Positions 17,309 through 27,043 of a stretch of 64,000 nt of DNA are shown piece after piece (position 1 is the first letter of the stretch; every line of letters starts with the position of its first letter). The notes under the pieces were generated by a model that worked only from the letters and a program-made list of their open reading frames with translations, ran no database searches and was not told where the DNA came from. A program made the position numbers and the translations under genes. Origin of the DNA: Alphaproteobacteria bacterium UBA1254 (GTDB lineage Bacteria; Pseudomonadota; Alphaproteobacteria; RF32; CAG-239); contig DBVW01000021.1 of NCBI GenBank assembly GCA_002308495.1, forward strand, positions 26,351-90,350, in the 5' to 3' direction.

Positions 17309-20300
17309 TTAAATTTTCATCAACTTTAAAGTGTTGGTCCATAAAATATACGTTTCAATTCTTTTGCCCTCATAAACTTTTTCCAAAAGCTTCCGATAAA
17401 TTTCCATCTGTTGAACATATTGGTTCGGCACCTCTGCCCGTTCGTCCGCCGCAGGTCTGTTGGTCTTAAAATCGACAATGACAACTCTGTCGTCAAAAAC
17501 AATCAATCGATCGATTTGCCCCGAAATAATCTTCCCCTCGACCTCTCCCATCACAGGCACTTCCGCGCGCGAATTTTCACCGAATATAAAAGAAAGTTCT
17601 TCATTATCCAAAAGTTCTAAAACCTCTCCCGCAATATTTTGCCTGTAATTGTCGCTCAAATCGGATTGCTTTAAAAGATAAGCCTCCACAAGCTCACGGC
17701 GCACCTGTTTTGAACATTTGCCGGGCAACATCTGCAAAAGCTTATGAATAATCAATCCTCTTTTATAGAAAAACCCGTCATCTTCAAGCGGAGAAGCCGC
17801 CGGCTCGTCATCTTCATCTTCCATATGCGAAGGCGAATATGGTCTGCTCAAAGCATTTTCAACCGGCGCCGGATTAAAAGCAAATGAATCATCTTTTTCA
17901 TAAAAAGGTTCTTCGTTTTCGTTTTCTTTTTTGATTTCGGCTTTTTGTTCTTCTTCATAAGCAAAAACACCGTTTTCTTTTGAAACGCCCTTGTTTTCCA
18001 TAGCCTGACAGCAAAGCCCGTACCAGCTTTTATCTTCCTTCTTGGGTTTACCGTAAGAACAGATATAAAGCCTGTCCTCCGCTCTCGTTAAAGCCACATA
18101 AAGCAACCGCCTGTATTCATCATAAGCTTTTTCTTTTTCTTTTTTATAAACATCATCGCAATGAACATCATAATCATCGGCCGAAAGCGGAAAATAAACC
18201 AAATCTCCGTCAAAAATAACGCCTTTCTCCCGCCTTTGATAAGGTTCGCGTATTGTATCGGGCAAAATAACCACAGGCGCCTGCAAACCTTTCGAGCCGT
18301 GAACCGTCATAATTCGAACGGCATCTTCCGTTATTTGCTCCATCTCACGTTTAACTTCCGTTTGTGCTTCCGAAAGCCAACGCACAAAATTCTGAAGATT
18401 CGGCACATGATCCGCTTCAAAATCAAGCGTCAAATTCATAAATTCATCTAACGCATCGCCGGCCTCAGCCCCAAGCCTTTCCAAAAATTTCTTCTTTCCG
18501 CCATACACATTCAAAACGCTCGAAAAAAATTCATACGGACGCTTTAAATCTGCCTCTGAGAGCCATTCGCTTAAAATCCTGCTTTCTTTTTTATATTTAC
18601 TGCTCGCATTTAACCTCTGCCACAAAGACAAATTTCCTCTTTGGTAACACAGCTCAAACAAATCATCATCATCTAAATTGAAAAGGGGCGATTTCAAAAC
18701 TTCGGCCAAACTCAAATCATCATTCGGCAAAAGCAAAAACCAGGCAAGCGAAAGCAAATCCTCAACGGCAATTTGTTCATTAAGTTTAAGCTTATCCACC
18801 CCGCTGACCTCAACATTATTTTGTTTGCAAGCTTTTACAAAAGCGCCCATAAAAGCATTACGGCGTTGCACCAGAACCATAAAATCGCTATATCTCAGCG
18901 GCCGTCCTTTAGAAGCTAAAATCTCTTTACCTTCAACCATTTTCTTAATTTTTCGCGCTATCTTAAAAGCAAGCTTAACATCTGCGCTTTGGCTCGATTT
19001 ATGATAAACGGGCACTTGCCACTCTTTGTCCTCATCATCATTTTCATCGGCTTGCACAATCGACCAAACTTCAACCTTGCCCGCTTCACCGATTCGATAA
19101 GGCAGATGCAAAATTTTTTCATCGCCGACCGCCAAACCCTTATCTGCACCGTCAATGGCAAACAACGTATTCACAAAATCAAGAACGGCCCCTGTTGATC
19201 GAAAAGAAACATCAAGATTAACTGTCTTAAAATTTTTAATCTCGTGCTCATAAAACTTTCTCATCTCATCAAATTTTTCCGGTTCCGCGCCCTGAAAACG
19301 ATAAATCGACTGCTTTTTATCACCCACCGCAAAAACCGTCCGCACTTCATCGCTTTGCCCCAGTCCTGAGAAAAACTCATCTGTCAAAGCTTTAACGATG
19401 GCCCATTGATTCGGTGATGTATCTTGTGCCTCATCAATTAAAATATGCGAAATTCCCTCATCAAGCTTAAACAAAACCCATGAAGCCACATCGGCACTCT
19501 CAAGCAAATTCTTTGTCAGCACAATCAAATCTTCATAATCCATACGTGCGTTTTGCCTTTTATACGCTCCGTATTCATCAATCAGCCTCTTAGCCAAAAC
19601 AAAAACAGCTCTCGTTGTCTCATAAAGGCGAACGCTTCTCATCTTTTCAATTGCATTTTTAACCCGCAAAGATTCAATTGTCATCACATCTTCAATATCG
19701 GGTTTTTCTTTAACGGCACCCGTGTGCGCAAAACTGTCTTTTGTTAAAAATGCCTGTTTATAAACATCGAAATCAAATTTTTCCAAAGCACGCGCCAAAC
19801 AATCACCGTGTTCTTTGTCTTTTTTCGAACCCTTCAAAAGCGCATTCGCACATTGTTTCATCTCATCACGATTAATATTCTTTTCAAAATCGCATAAAAT
19901 TTTTTCTTTTGATGGTTCGTCTTCCAAATCTAACTTTATCCGTAATGCCTCAAGAAAATCTTTTGTATGACCGAATGCTGACATCACCCGCACAAGCTTG
20001 CTTCTTTTTTCGGTCAAATCGGAAAGAAGTTCTTCAAAACCGAATTCTTTCATATTTGCTGTCAGAAAAACAATGGCATTTTTAATTTCCGGGTCTTCAA
20101 TTTCCTGCAAAACATGTTTGCTGACTTGAGAAAGCGCCTCGGCGGTTGCTCTTTCATCCATCACTTCAAAATAAGGCGAAACTCTTGCCTCCAAAGGAAA
20201 TCTTTTCAAAATTTCCTCGCAAAAACCGTGAATGGTCTGAATTTTAATCGGCACCGGTGCATCTAAAACAAAAGCAAACAAAGTTCGGGCAACATCAATT

Positions 20301-20647
20301 AAATTCTTCTTTTTCTCAACAATCAAATCATCGTCATATAATTCGCAAAGCTCTTTTGTTAAATCCGCGTCCGATTCGACCGCCCACTTTGAAAGCCTTT
20401 CATAAATACGATTATTCATTTCAACGGCGGCAGCTTTTGTATACGTTAAACATAAAATCTTAGAAGGCTTAACTCCCTCCAAAAGCAACTTTAAAACTCT
20501 GTCCGAAAGCACTTTTGTCTTACCTGTTCCGGCAGAAGCTTCCACCCAAACGCAAAGTTTCGGATCCGAGGCTTGTCCCTGCTTTGATGTCGCGCGTTTG
20601 TTGAGTATTTTCTTCTCGGCTTCAATATCTGTTTTGCCACTAATCAT
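17309..20647 (-). CDS. addA: AddA helicase-nuclease (double-strand break repair)
   Basis: A 1112-residue UvrD-type helicase with a C-terminal RecB nuclease. Walker A is ASAGTGKT at residues 37-44, followed by LTYTKAAAVEM. Later come HILIDEAQDTSPNQW, GDKKQSIYRFQGA, TVHGSKGLQAPVV and LLYVALTRAEDRLY, and the nuclease motif VIVDFKTNRP near 1060. With AddB it resects double-strand ends for RecA loading, the alphaproteobacterial counterpart of RecBCD. Its start overlaps the addB stop by eight bases, showing coupling. Full length with all motifs intact. Confidence 0.96.
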   Translation of the reverse strand: MISGKTDIEAEKKILNKRATSKQGQASDPKLCVWVEASAGTGKTKVLSDRVLKLLLEGVKPSKILCLTYTKAAAVEMNNRIYERLSKWAVESDADLTKELCELYDDDLIVEKKKNLIDVARTLFAFVLDAPVPIKIQTIHGFCEEILKRFPLEARVSPYFEVMDERATAEALSQVSKHVLQEIEDPEIKNAIVFLTANMKEFGFEELLSDLTEKRSKLVRVMSAFGHTKDFLEALRIKLDLEDEPSKEKILCDFEKNINRDEMKQCANALLKGSKKDKEHGDCLARALEKFDFDVYKQAFLTKDSFAHTGAVKEKPDIEDVMTIESLRVKNAIEKMRSVRLYETTRAVFVLAKRLIDEYGAYKRQNARMDYEDLIVLTKNLLESADVASWVLFKLDEGISHILIDEAQDTSPNQWAIVKALTDEFFSGLGQSDEVRTVFAVGDKKQSIYRFQGAEPEKFDEMRKFYEHEIKNFKTVNLDVSFRSTGAVLDFVNTLFAIDGADKGLAVGDEKILHLPYRIGEAGKVEVWSIVQADENDDEDKEWQVPVYHKSSQSADVKLAFKIARKIKKMVEGKEILASKGRPLRYSDFMVLVQRRNAFMGAFVKACKQNNVEVSGVDKLKLNEQIAVEDLLSLAWFLLLPNDDLSLAEVLKSPLFNLDDDDLFELCYQRGNLSLWQRLNASSKYKKESRILSEWLSEADLKRPYEFFSSVLNVYGGKKKFLERLGAEAGDALDEFMNLTLDFEADHVPNLQNFVRWLSEAQTEVKREMEQITEDAVRIMTVHGSKGLQAPVVILPDTIREPYQRREKGVIFDGDLVYFPLSADDYDVHCDDVYKKEKEKAYDEYRRLLYVALTRAEDRLYICSYGKPKKEDKSWYGLCCQAMENKGVSKENGVFAYEEEQKAEIKKENENEEPFYEKDDSFAFNPAPVENALSRPYSPSHMEDEDDEPAASPLEDDGFFYKRGLIIHKLLQMLPGKCSKQVRRELVEAYLLKQSDLSDNYRQNIAGEVLELLDNEELSFIFGENSRAEVPVMGEVEGKIISGQIDRLIVFDDRVVIVDFKTNRPAADERAEVPNQYVQQMEIYRKLLEKVYEGKRIETYILWTNTLKLMKI

Positions 20648-23519
20648 TACCGTCTCCCGAGCCCCATTCTTTCACACGCGCCAAATGTTCATAGTCCGAA
20701 AAATCATCTTTTTTCTTCGGATTCGGACTTGCCAAATAGGGCGTATTCTCATCATCAAAAACTCTTAAAATTTCTGAAATTTGTTCTTTCGTTTGAACAA
20801 GCAAACTTTCAATATCTTTTTCCTCAATTCCGATAACCTTATCTCCCAAGCGCCAATAACTCAAACGGCTTACTTTTTTTCCGCTGTTTTCGGCAATAAG
20901 CGCTTCTAAAGGCAATTGCGGGGCATATCCCGATTTTACCTCTGTTGAACTCGGGCATCTGCCTGTTTTATAATCAATAATTTCATAAGTCCCGTCTTTT
21001 AACTCATCAATTCTGTCGGCACGTGCCGTTAAAGTTACCGAGCCCGCCGGCGCATCAACTTTTATCTCGCCCGAAATCTCACAGGCACTTTGCAAAACCT
21101 TCTTTCTTTGTTCTTCTTCAATGGCGACAAACCACTCGGCCGTATTCCTAAATCCTGCTTTGAAAAAGGCCTTTTGTTTTGCTTCCAAATCATATTTTTC
21201 AAACTCTTTTTCGCCCATTTCAAGCAAGCATTCGAGAGCTTCTTTTTCATCAGGCTGCCCTTTGTAACGCTGCGTAAACTCCTTCAAAACATTGTGAACA
21301 ATCGTTCCGTAATCGCGTCGCGTAATTTTTTCATCTAAATCTTTCAAAGCACGCAATTTCAATATATATTTTGCATAAATATCATAAGGATTAATCATCA
21401 GTTTTGAAATTGAGCTGACGGAAAATCTCCGCGGACGCGCTTCAAGCGGCGGTTTAGGACAAGGCGGCTCACTTTTTTGTTTTTCGTCTGGCAAAATAAT
21501 TTTTTGCACAAGCTTCTGATAAAACAAATCTCTGATATTCAAGTCTTTAAAACCGCAAGCTTTCAAAACCGTTTCAAGTCTTAGAAGATAGCGCGACGGT
21601 CCCATCGGCACGCCCCCTACTCTCTGTGCCCGCGTCAAAAAGACCTCCGGCGAACACATCAACGCACTCAAATCATCGGCCAAAACGCCGAGTGCTCTCT
21701 CAGGCAACGGCAAACCGAAAGCCTTCTTCATTGATCTTGACATGAAAGGATCTGCCGCTGCCGCTTTCGGCCAAACACCCTCATTAAGCGAACCGACAAT
21801 CATCACATCAAATCGGTTAAACCGTGCTTCAATCGGGCCCAAAATTTTAAGCCGCGGATGTCCGCCGTAACTTTTTCTGACCGTTTCGGTCGCCAAAAGC
21901 GCATTAAAAACCGCACTATATTCCATCGGATAAATATCGCCGACAACATCTGCCTTATCTAAAAGCCTGCTTAAAAATCCCGCACAAACACGCCCGTCAT
22001 CATGCCGCCACAACAAATCCGCCCCCGATTGTTCGTCTGTTTCAGCCAATGCCTCAGCCGTTTCGATATGTGCTTTTAAAAGCTCTTTAAACGGAGCCTT
22101 CTCTTTTCCGTATAAGGTCCTTATTTTTGAAAACAACCCCTCAAGCCGGTCTGAAATTTCACTGCTTTGTTTCTTAATTTCGGGCGTTTCTTCAAATATC
22201 GGTTTTCTTGCATCAAACTCCGAGGCTCTCACTTTTTTCCTCAACTCTTGAGGCTCAAACCCCAAACGGACATACATATTTTTAACAAGCGCCGCCACCG
22301 AATTTTGAGAAAACCCCTCATTTAAAACCTCTAAAATCTGGCGCAAATAAATTCCGATCGGGCTCAAATGAAGAGGCACGCCCGCCGAATCATCAATATC
22401 AACACCGAAACATTTAAGCATTCCCGAAACTTCGCGTGCCAAATTTCTGTCCGTCGTAACAAGCGCTGCCGTCTTATGTTTCGTCTCAAGTGTTTCTCTC
22501 ATCACAAGCGCAATGCTCATGGCTTCTTCAAACTGAGTTTGTGTTTCAATCAAATGAACATGATTAAAAACAGACATCTCTTTTTCTTCAAAACACAAAT
22601 CCCGCCATTTTGCCGTTGTTTCGGCAGGGCTCATCATCTCCGAAACAAGCCTTTCTCTTAACTCGTCCTCCGGTCCCACAACATCTTTAACATCATCTCT
22701 TTTTAACTCAAGCAACTCTAAAATTTTCTTTTTTTCATATTGAGCGTGCGAGGGTTCCGTTTTTTCAAAATCTTCCGTGCTTAAAAATCTGTCAAGCCCG
22801 TAAAGAAAAATCTCTCCGTTTTCAAGCTCAAAAACGGTTTTTAAAATCTTCTTTAATCCGTCAAAAGCAACACTCAGTCCGGCGGCAACAATTCTTTTAT
22901 GCGGCGGATTTCGACGCCATTTTTCGGCCTCTAACGAAAGCAAAATATTGCGCCTGTGCGCACCGTCAATAAGTCCTCTTTCTTTTAAAATTTCGGGCCA
23001 AAATTGTGTAACGATTTTCAAAAACTTCAAAGTTTCCTGCCAGTGCGAAGCATATTGCTCCGGCACAATATTTTCCAAATTATCGAAACAAAGCGATTCG
23101 TTATAAACGCTGTCAATCAATTTTCCCAAATCATTTGCAAGCGCCAAACTCTGTGCAAAAGAAATATCTTTAATACCGTAAGCCTCATGTTTTGAAGCAA
23201 TCATTTTAGCAAACAAAAACAGACGTTCTTCGTTTGAAATAGCCGCCGGCAGACTTTGCATCAAATCTTCGTCAACATCAAAAAATATCTCATCTTCATC
23301 AATATCGCCGACCGGCAAAATTTGCGGCAACAAAAAAGGTGTTAACCCGTTTGCGTTCAAAAAAGCTTGTTTTAAAGAAAGACATGATCTTCTGTTCGGC
23401 ATCAAAAAAACCACATCGCACAATCCAAGCGGATTGTCCTTATAATCTTTCAAAAACCGTTCGGCTAAGGTTTTAACAAATGAACAGCTGAGCGGAACAT
23501 TATAAACTTTACCCTTCAT
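20640..23519 (-). CDS. addB: AddB subunit of the AddAB helicase-nuclease
   Basis: This 959-residue partner of AddA has an inactivated helicase-like N-terminus: VVFLMPNRRSCLSLKQAF stands where a Walker A would be, as is usual for alphaproteobacterial AddB. A VGSLNEGVWP segment lies near residue 600. A C-terminal PD-(D/E)XK nuclease carries YEIIDYKTGRCPS near 870. It starts directly after the rdgB stop and ends overlapping addA. The two nucleases act on opposite strands at a broken end. Confidence 0.95.
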   Translation of the reverse strand: MKGKVYNVPLSCSFVKTLAERFLKDYKDNPLGLCDVVFLMPNRRSCLSLKQAFLNANGLTPFLLPQILPVGDIDEDEIFFDVDEDLMQSLPAAISNEERLFLFAKMIASKHEAYGIKDISFAQSLALANDLGKLIDSVYNESLCFDNLENIVPEQYASHWQETLKFLKIVTQFWPEILKERGLIDGAHRRNILLSLEAEKWRRNPPHKRIVAAGLSVAFDGLKKILKTVFELENGEIFLYGLDRFLSTEDFEKTEPSHAQYEKKKILELLELKRDDVKDVVGPEDELRERLVSEMMSPAETTAKWRDLCFEEKEMSVFNHVHLIETQTQFEEAMSIALVMRETLETKHKTAALVTTDRNLAREVSGMLKCFGVDIDDSAGVPLHLSPIGIYLRQILEVLNEGFSQNSVAALVKNMYVRLGFEPQELRKKVRASEFDARKPIFEETPEIKKQSSEISDRLEGLFSKIRTLYGKEKAPFKELLKAHIETAEALAETDEQSGADLLWRHDDGRVCAGFLSRLLDKADVVGDIYPMEYSAVFNALLATETVRKSYGGHPRLKILGPIEARFNRFDVMIVGSLNEGVWPKAAAADPFMSRSMKKAFGLPLPERALGVLADDLSALMCSPEVFLTRAQRVGGVPMGPSRYLLRLETVLKACGFKDLNIRDLFYQKLVQKIILPDEKQKSEPPCPKPPLEARPRRFSVSSISKLMINPYDIYAKYILKLRALKDLDEKITRRDYGTIVHNVLKEFTQRYKGQPDEKEALECLLEMGEKEFEKYDLEAKQKAFFKAGFRNTAEWFVAIEEEQRKKVLQSACEISGEIKVDAPAGSVTLTARADRIDELKDGTYEIIDYKTGRCPSSTEVKSGYAPQLPLEALIAENSGKKVSRLSYWRLGDKVIGIEEKDIESLLVQTKEQISEILRVFDDENTPYLASPNPKKKDDFSDYEHLARVKEWGSGDGND

Positions 23520-24110
23520 TTAAAAACCCTTGTCTTTTAAAAATGCCGTCAATTTTTGCAAAGCTCTGCCTCTGTGCGAAATCTTGTTTTTAATCTCGCT
23601 TCCGAGTTCCGCAAAAGTCTTTTCATATCCGTCCGGTATAAAAACGGGGTCAAAACCGAAGCCGCCCTCACCGGCACGTTCTTTACCGATTATTCCGTCA
23701 ACTCTTCCCTCAAAAGCCTGATACGAACCGTCAGGATATCCCAAAACAAGCACACACGAAAAATGCGCTTTTCGATTCGAACTTCCGCTTTCTTCAATTT
23801 CTTTCAAAAGCTTTTCCATTGCCTTCTCAAAATCTCTGTTCGGCGCATAACGTGCCGAATAAACGCCCGGCCTGCCCCCCAAAGCATCAACGCAAAGCCC
23901 GGAATCATCAGCCAAACAAACCGTATTTTTAAGTTTTGCAATTGTTAAAGCTTTCAACGCCGCATTTTCTTCAAAAGTAGAACCCGTTTCTTCAACATCA
24001 GGCAATTCCATCTCATCGGCGCTCAAAACTTTAATTTGAAACGGCGCTAATATTTGACGTATTTCGGCAATTTTTCCCTTGTTATGACTTGCAAAAATAA
24101 TTTCTTTCAT
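23520..24110 (-). CDS. rdgB: XTP/dITP diphosphatase (RdgB/HAM1)
   Basis: A 196-residue house-cleaning pyrophosphatase that removes non-canonical purine triphosphates (XTP, dITP). The N-terminal ASHNKGKIAEI and the central ADDSGLCVDALGGRPGVYSARYA motifs are diagnostic, and GFGFDPVFIP and SHRGRAL are present. It is a full-length family member, lying three bases after rph and abutting addB, in a nucleotide and DNA maintenance operon. Confidence 0.96.
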   Translation of the reverse strand: MKEIIFASHNKGKIAEIRQILAPFQIKVLSADEMELPDVEETGSTFEENAALKALTIAKLKNTVCLADDSGLCVDALGGRPGVYSARYAPNRDFEKAMEKLLKEIEESGSSNRKAHFSCVLVLGYPDGSYQAFEGRVDGIIGKERAGEGGFGFDPVFIPDGYEKTFAELGSEIKNKISHRGRALQKLTAFLKDKGF

Positions 24111-24113
24111 TTT

Positions 24114-24824
24114 CTAGCCTTTAATAACTTTCTTCTGAAGTTCTATCAATTCGGCAATCCCTTTTCTTGCCAAAGAAAGAAGCTCCGAAAAATCATCTTC
24201 GCTGAAAGGTTCCCCTTCTGCCGTTCCTTGAATTTCAACAATATTTCCGCTTTGAGTGATCACAAAATTTGAATCCGTATCGGCCGAGCTGTCTTCTTCA
24301 TAATCCAAATCAAGCAGCTTTTTTCCATCGACAATACCGCACGAAACAGCCGCAACAAATTCCTTAATCGGCATACGCGAAATCTGTCCGCTTGCCACCA
24401 TTTTCTGACACGCCAGATATAAAGCAACAAAAGCACCCGTAATTGAGGCCGTGCGCGTTCCGCCGTCAGCTTGCAAAACGCTGCAATCAATAAGAATTTG
24501 AAAGCCTTTTAATTTTTCCAAATCGGTAACGGCGCGAAGCGCTCTCCCGATTAAGCGCTTAATTTCGTGCGTCCTGCCCGAATTAATGCTTTTATCGATT
24601 GAAACGCGTGTTGAAGTTGAGCGCGGCAACAAAAAATATTCTGCCGTAACCCAGCCTTTTTCAGAATTTTTAAGCCAATCGGGCAAATGGTCGTCAACCG
24701 ATGCCGTGCATAAAACATGCGTGTTTCCGCACTTAATCAAACACGAACCTTCCGCATAGGCGTTCACATTTTTGACCATTTCAACATTTCGCAGAGCATC
24801 AAAAGCTCTTAATCTTTCAGACAT
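24114..24824 (-). CDS. rph: ribonuclease PH
   Basis: This 236-residue phosphorolytic 3'-to-5' exoribonuclease trims tRNA 3' ends. Recognisable segments are VLCTASV, RSTSTRVSIDKSINSGRTHE, IGRALRAV and CSVLQADGGTRTASITGAFV, all in canonical order. It overlaps the end of aroK by 16 bases. The rph-rdgB pair is widespread in bacteria. Confidence 0.97.
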   Translation of the reverse strand: MSERLRAFDALRNVEMVKNVNAYAEGSCLIKCGNTHVLCTASVDDHLPDWLKNSEKGWVTAEYFLLPRSTSTRVSIDKSINSGRTHEIKRLIGRALRAVTDLEKLKGFQILIDCSVLQADGGTRTASITGAFVALYLACQKMVASGQISRMPIKEFVAAVSCGIVDGKKLLDLDYEEDSSADTDSNFVITQSGNIVEIQGTAEGEPFSEDDFSELLSLARKGIAELIELQKKVIKG

Positions 24825-25363
24825 TTATCCTGCCTTTCAAAAAAATCGTTCAAAGCTTTAATCACACGGTTAACCGTATGTTCCACGCGCTCATCTTTCG
24901 TTTCGACAACAATATCGGCCTCCTGATAATAGGGATATTCTTCCTTAATATAGTTCTCAAGTTTTTCTTTTAATCCCGATTCGTCGCCTTGCAAAAAAGG
25001 CCTTTGCTTGCGTCCGTATGTCCGATGATAAAGTGTATTTAAATCTGCTTTAAGCCAAATCGTCAAAGCGTGCTCTTTTGCCAAATCGCGCGTTGACTGA
25101 GCCACAAAAGAACCGCCGCCCGAAGCCAAAACGCAAGGTGTTCCGTTCAAAAGGCGCTTCATCACGCGCATCTCGCCGGCGCGATATTCTTCTTGTCCGA
25201 AACATTTAAAAACATCAATCAACGAAAGCCCCGACGCTTTTTCTATTTCCCGGTCTCCGTCAACAAAGGGCAAATTAAGTTTCTGAGCCAATCTTTTACC
25301 CACGCTTGTCTTTCCGCTTCCCATCAGGCCGACAAGCAAAATTATTTTATTTATATTTCTCAT
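24809..25363 (-). CDS. aroK: shikimate kinase
   Basis: A 184-residue P-loop kinase that phosphorylates shikimate in aromatic amino acid synthesis. Walker A GLMGSGKTSVG lies near residues 13-23, the shikimate-binding VDGDREIEKASG follows, then ASGGGSF and the lid region with RPFL. Usually aroB follows aroK, but here rph follows with a 16-base overlap, so the aroKB pair is broken. It is the first gene of the leftward block, with a divergent promoter region to the small ORF at 25449. Confidence 0.95.
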   Translation of the reverse strand: MRNINKIILLVGLMGSGKTSVGKRLAQKLNLPFVDGDREIEKASGLSLIDVFKCFGQEEYRAGEMRVMKRLLNGTPCVLASGGGSFVAQSTRDLAKEHALTIWLKADLNTLYHRTYGRKQRPFLQGDESGLKEKLENYIKEEYPYYQEADIVVETKDERVEHTVNRVIKALNDFFERQDKCLKD

Positions 25364-25448
25364 TTTTTAACGCTTCTTTTAATAAAATTATGCTATATAA
25401 TACTTTTAATAAAATGACATATCAACAATTTTTAAAAGGTAATCTACC

Positions 25449-25586
25449 ATGAAACAAAAAAACACCAGATGGATTATTTACGCCGTGCTGTTTTTGCTTT
25501 TAGGCGCCGTTGCATTTTTAAGTTTTCACAACATCACGCCGGCTTCCGAACGAATTGAAAAAGAAGTTTCCGTGAACATTCACTAA
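25449..25586 (+). CDS. 45-residue single-pass membrane protein
   Basis: ATG 25449 follows an AAAGGT ribosome-site-like sequence. The product has a basic N-terminus (MKQKNTRW), one hydrophobic helix (about residues 9-26) and a short charged tail ending VSVNIH. A TATAAT-like sequence lies at about 25395. It ends five bases before xerD and is probably cotranscribed with it. Function unknown; the codon-by-codon coding pattern and positioned start support a real gene. Confidence 0.55.
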   Translation: MKQKNTRWIIYAVLFLLLGAVAFLSFHNITPASERIEKEVSVNIH

Positions 25587-25590
25587 AATC

Positions 25591-26508
25591 ATGAAAAGCG
25601 AGCTTGAATTATTTTTAAATATGATGGCGGCCGAAAAAGGAGCTTGTCAAAACACGCTTAGTGCCTATCGAACAGACATTGAGCAATTTTTGCTTAAAGA
25701 AAACATTGCACCCGAAGATATCGAACCGTCAAAAATTTCAGAATTCGTCCGATATTTAAGCGAACAAAGCTATGCCGTCAAAACGATAAACCGAAAAATT
25801 TCGGCCATCCGCGATTTCTGCAAATTTTTAACGCAAGAAAAAATCTTAAAAACAAATCCTCTGCCGGACATCACCTCACCGAAATCCGAAAAGCCGCTTC
25901 CGAAATTTTTAAGCACCGAACAAATTCAAAATCTTTATCAAACGGCGCTTGCTCATAAAAACAAAACTTTTAACCGCATCGGCACTGTCATCATGCTTAT
26001 GTTTTCGAGCGGACTGCGTGTTTCCGAAGCCGTCAGCCTACCGTTGTCCGCCGTCAATCACAACAAAAAACAAATTTCCGTAACGGGAAAAGGCAACAAG
26101 GATCGCATTGTTTTTTTTGACGATGCAACAAACAGAATTTTGCTTGACTACATCAATGACACACGCCTTTCATTTCTTAAAAACAAAAAGCCGTCGCCTT
26201 TTTTGTTTCCCTCCAAAACAGCTTCCTGCGGACATTTAACACGTGATGCTTTTTTCAAAACGTTGAAGCAGCTTGCCGTTGAGTGCGGCATTTTTCCCTC
26301 GTTGATTTCGCCTCATGTTTTACGCCATTCGTTTGCCACAAACCTGATTAATCATGATGTTGATTTGCGCTCCGTTCAAAAGATGCTCGGACACGAAAAC
26401 ATTTCCACGACCGAAATTTATACTCATGTTTCAAAACAAAGAATTATCGATTCGGTTTTAAAAAAACACCCGTTAAAAGACTTTTCAATAAAGAGAGCCG
26501 AACAATGA
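25591..26508 (+). CDS. xerD: site-specific tyrosine recombinase XerD/XerC
   Basis: A 305-residue recombinase with an N-terminal SAM-like core-binding domain (to about residue 95) and a C-terminal catalytic domain. The catalytic set is complete: Arg143 (SSGLRVSEA), a Lys in GKGNK, His242 and Arg245 (PHVLRHSFAT), His268 (LGHEN) and Tyr277 (TEIYTHV). It resolves chromosome dimers at dif with FtsK, which is also in this window. XerD rather than XerC is favoured by the place divergent to aroK, as in many Alphaproteobacteria, but sequence alone does not settle it. Confidence 0.85.
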   Translation: MKSELELFLNMMAAEKGACQNTLSAYRTDIEQFLLKENIAPEDIEPSKISEFVRYLSEQSYAVKTINRKISAIRDFCKFLTQEKILKTNPLPDITSPKSEKPLPKFLSTEQIQNLYQTALAHKNKTFNRIGTVIMLMFSSGLRVSEAVSLPLSAVNHNKKQISVTGKGNKDRIVFFDDATNRILLDYINDTRLSFLKNKKPSPFLFPSKTASCGHLTRDAFFKTLKQLAVECGIFPSLISPHVLRHSFATNLINHDVDLRSVQKMLGHENISTTEIYTHVSKQRIIDSVLKKHPLKDFSIKRAEQ

Positions 26509-27041
26509 CCAAAACAAAAGACATATTAAATCACGAACACTTGGCGCAAGGTCTTTCTCCGTTTTCAAAAGACATTGAACCGATGCTCAAAAAATTGCTC
26601 GGACAAAACGGATTTACAAATATTGACATTGTTAAAAATTGGGAAAGCATCGTGGGTGAAGAGCTCTCAGCTCATACGTTGCCTCAAAAAATCGAGTTTA
26701 AAAAAGATAAAAGGACTGACGGAACGCTTTATTTAATGACAAATTCCGGCGCTTACGCTCTTGAAATTCAACACAAATCAAACATCATTATCGAAAAAAT
26801 CAACACCTATTTCGGCTATCGCGCTGTTGAAAAAATCAAAATCATTCAAAACCAATCCGATGTTTTTGAAACAAAGCCCGATGATGTTAATATTGCGGAT
26901 ATTGAAAAGAAAAAGCTTGTAACTCAAGACGAACAAAATTATATTGACAGCATCACACAAGATATTACCGACGAGCAACTGAAAGTTCGGCTGAAAAGAC
27001 TTGCGCAAACAATAATCGTTTCTCGAAAAAAGGAGAATTAA
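26505..27041 (+). CDS. dciA: DciA-like DUF721 protein
   Basis: This 178-residue protein carries the DUF721/DciA domain: KNWESIVGEELSAHTLPQKI, then TLYLMTNSGAYALEIQHKS and YFGYRAVEKIKI. DciA loads the DnaB replicative helicase in bacteria that lack DnaC. The start overlaps the xerD stop by four bases. Its setting before a DsbA-like gene is common in Alphaproteobacteria, although smc, which often follows, is absent here. The C-terminal charged helix is typical. Confidence 0.82.
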   Translation: MTKTKDILNHEHLAQGLSPFSKDIEPMLKKLLGQNGFTNIDIVKNWESIVGEELSAHTLPQKIEFKKDKRTDGTLYLMTNSGAYALEIQHKSNIIIEKINTYFGYRAVEKIKIIQNQSDVFETKPDDVNIADIEKKKLVTQDEQNYIDSITQDITDEQLKVRLKRLAQTIIVSRKKEN

Positions 27042-27043
27042 AC

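Noticed and set aside
20640..23519. AddB missing Walker A as a defect
   Set aside because: Loss of an active N-terminal helicase site is normal in alphaproteobacterial AddB, so it is not a sign of decay.
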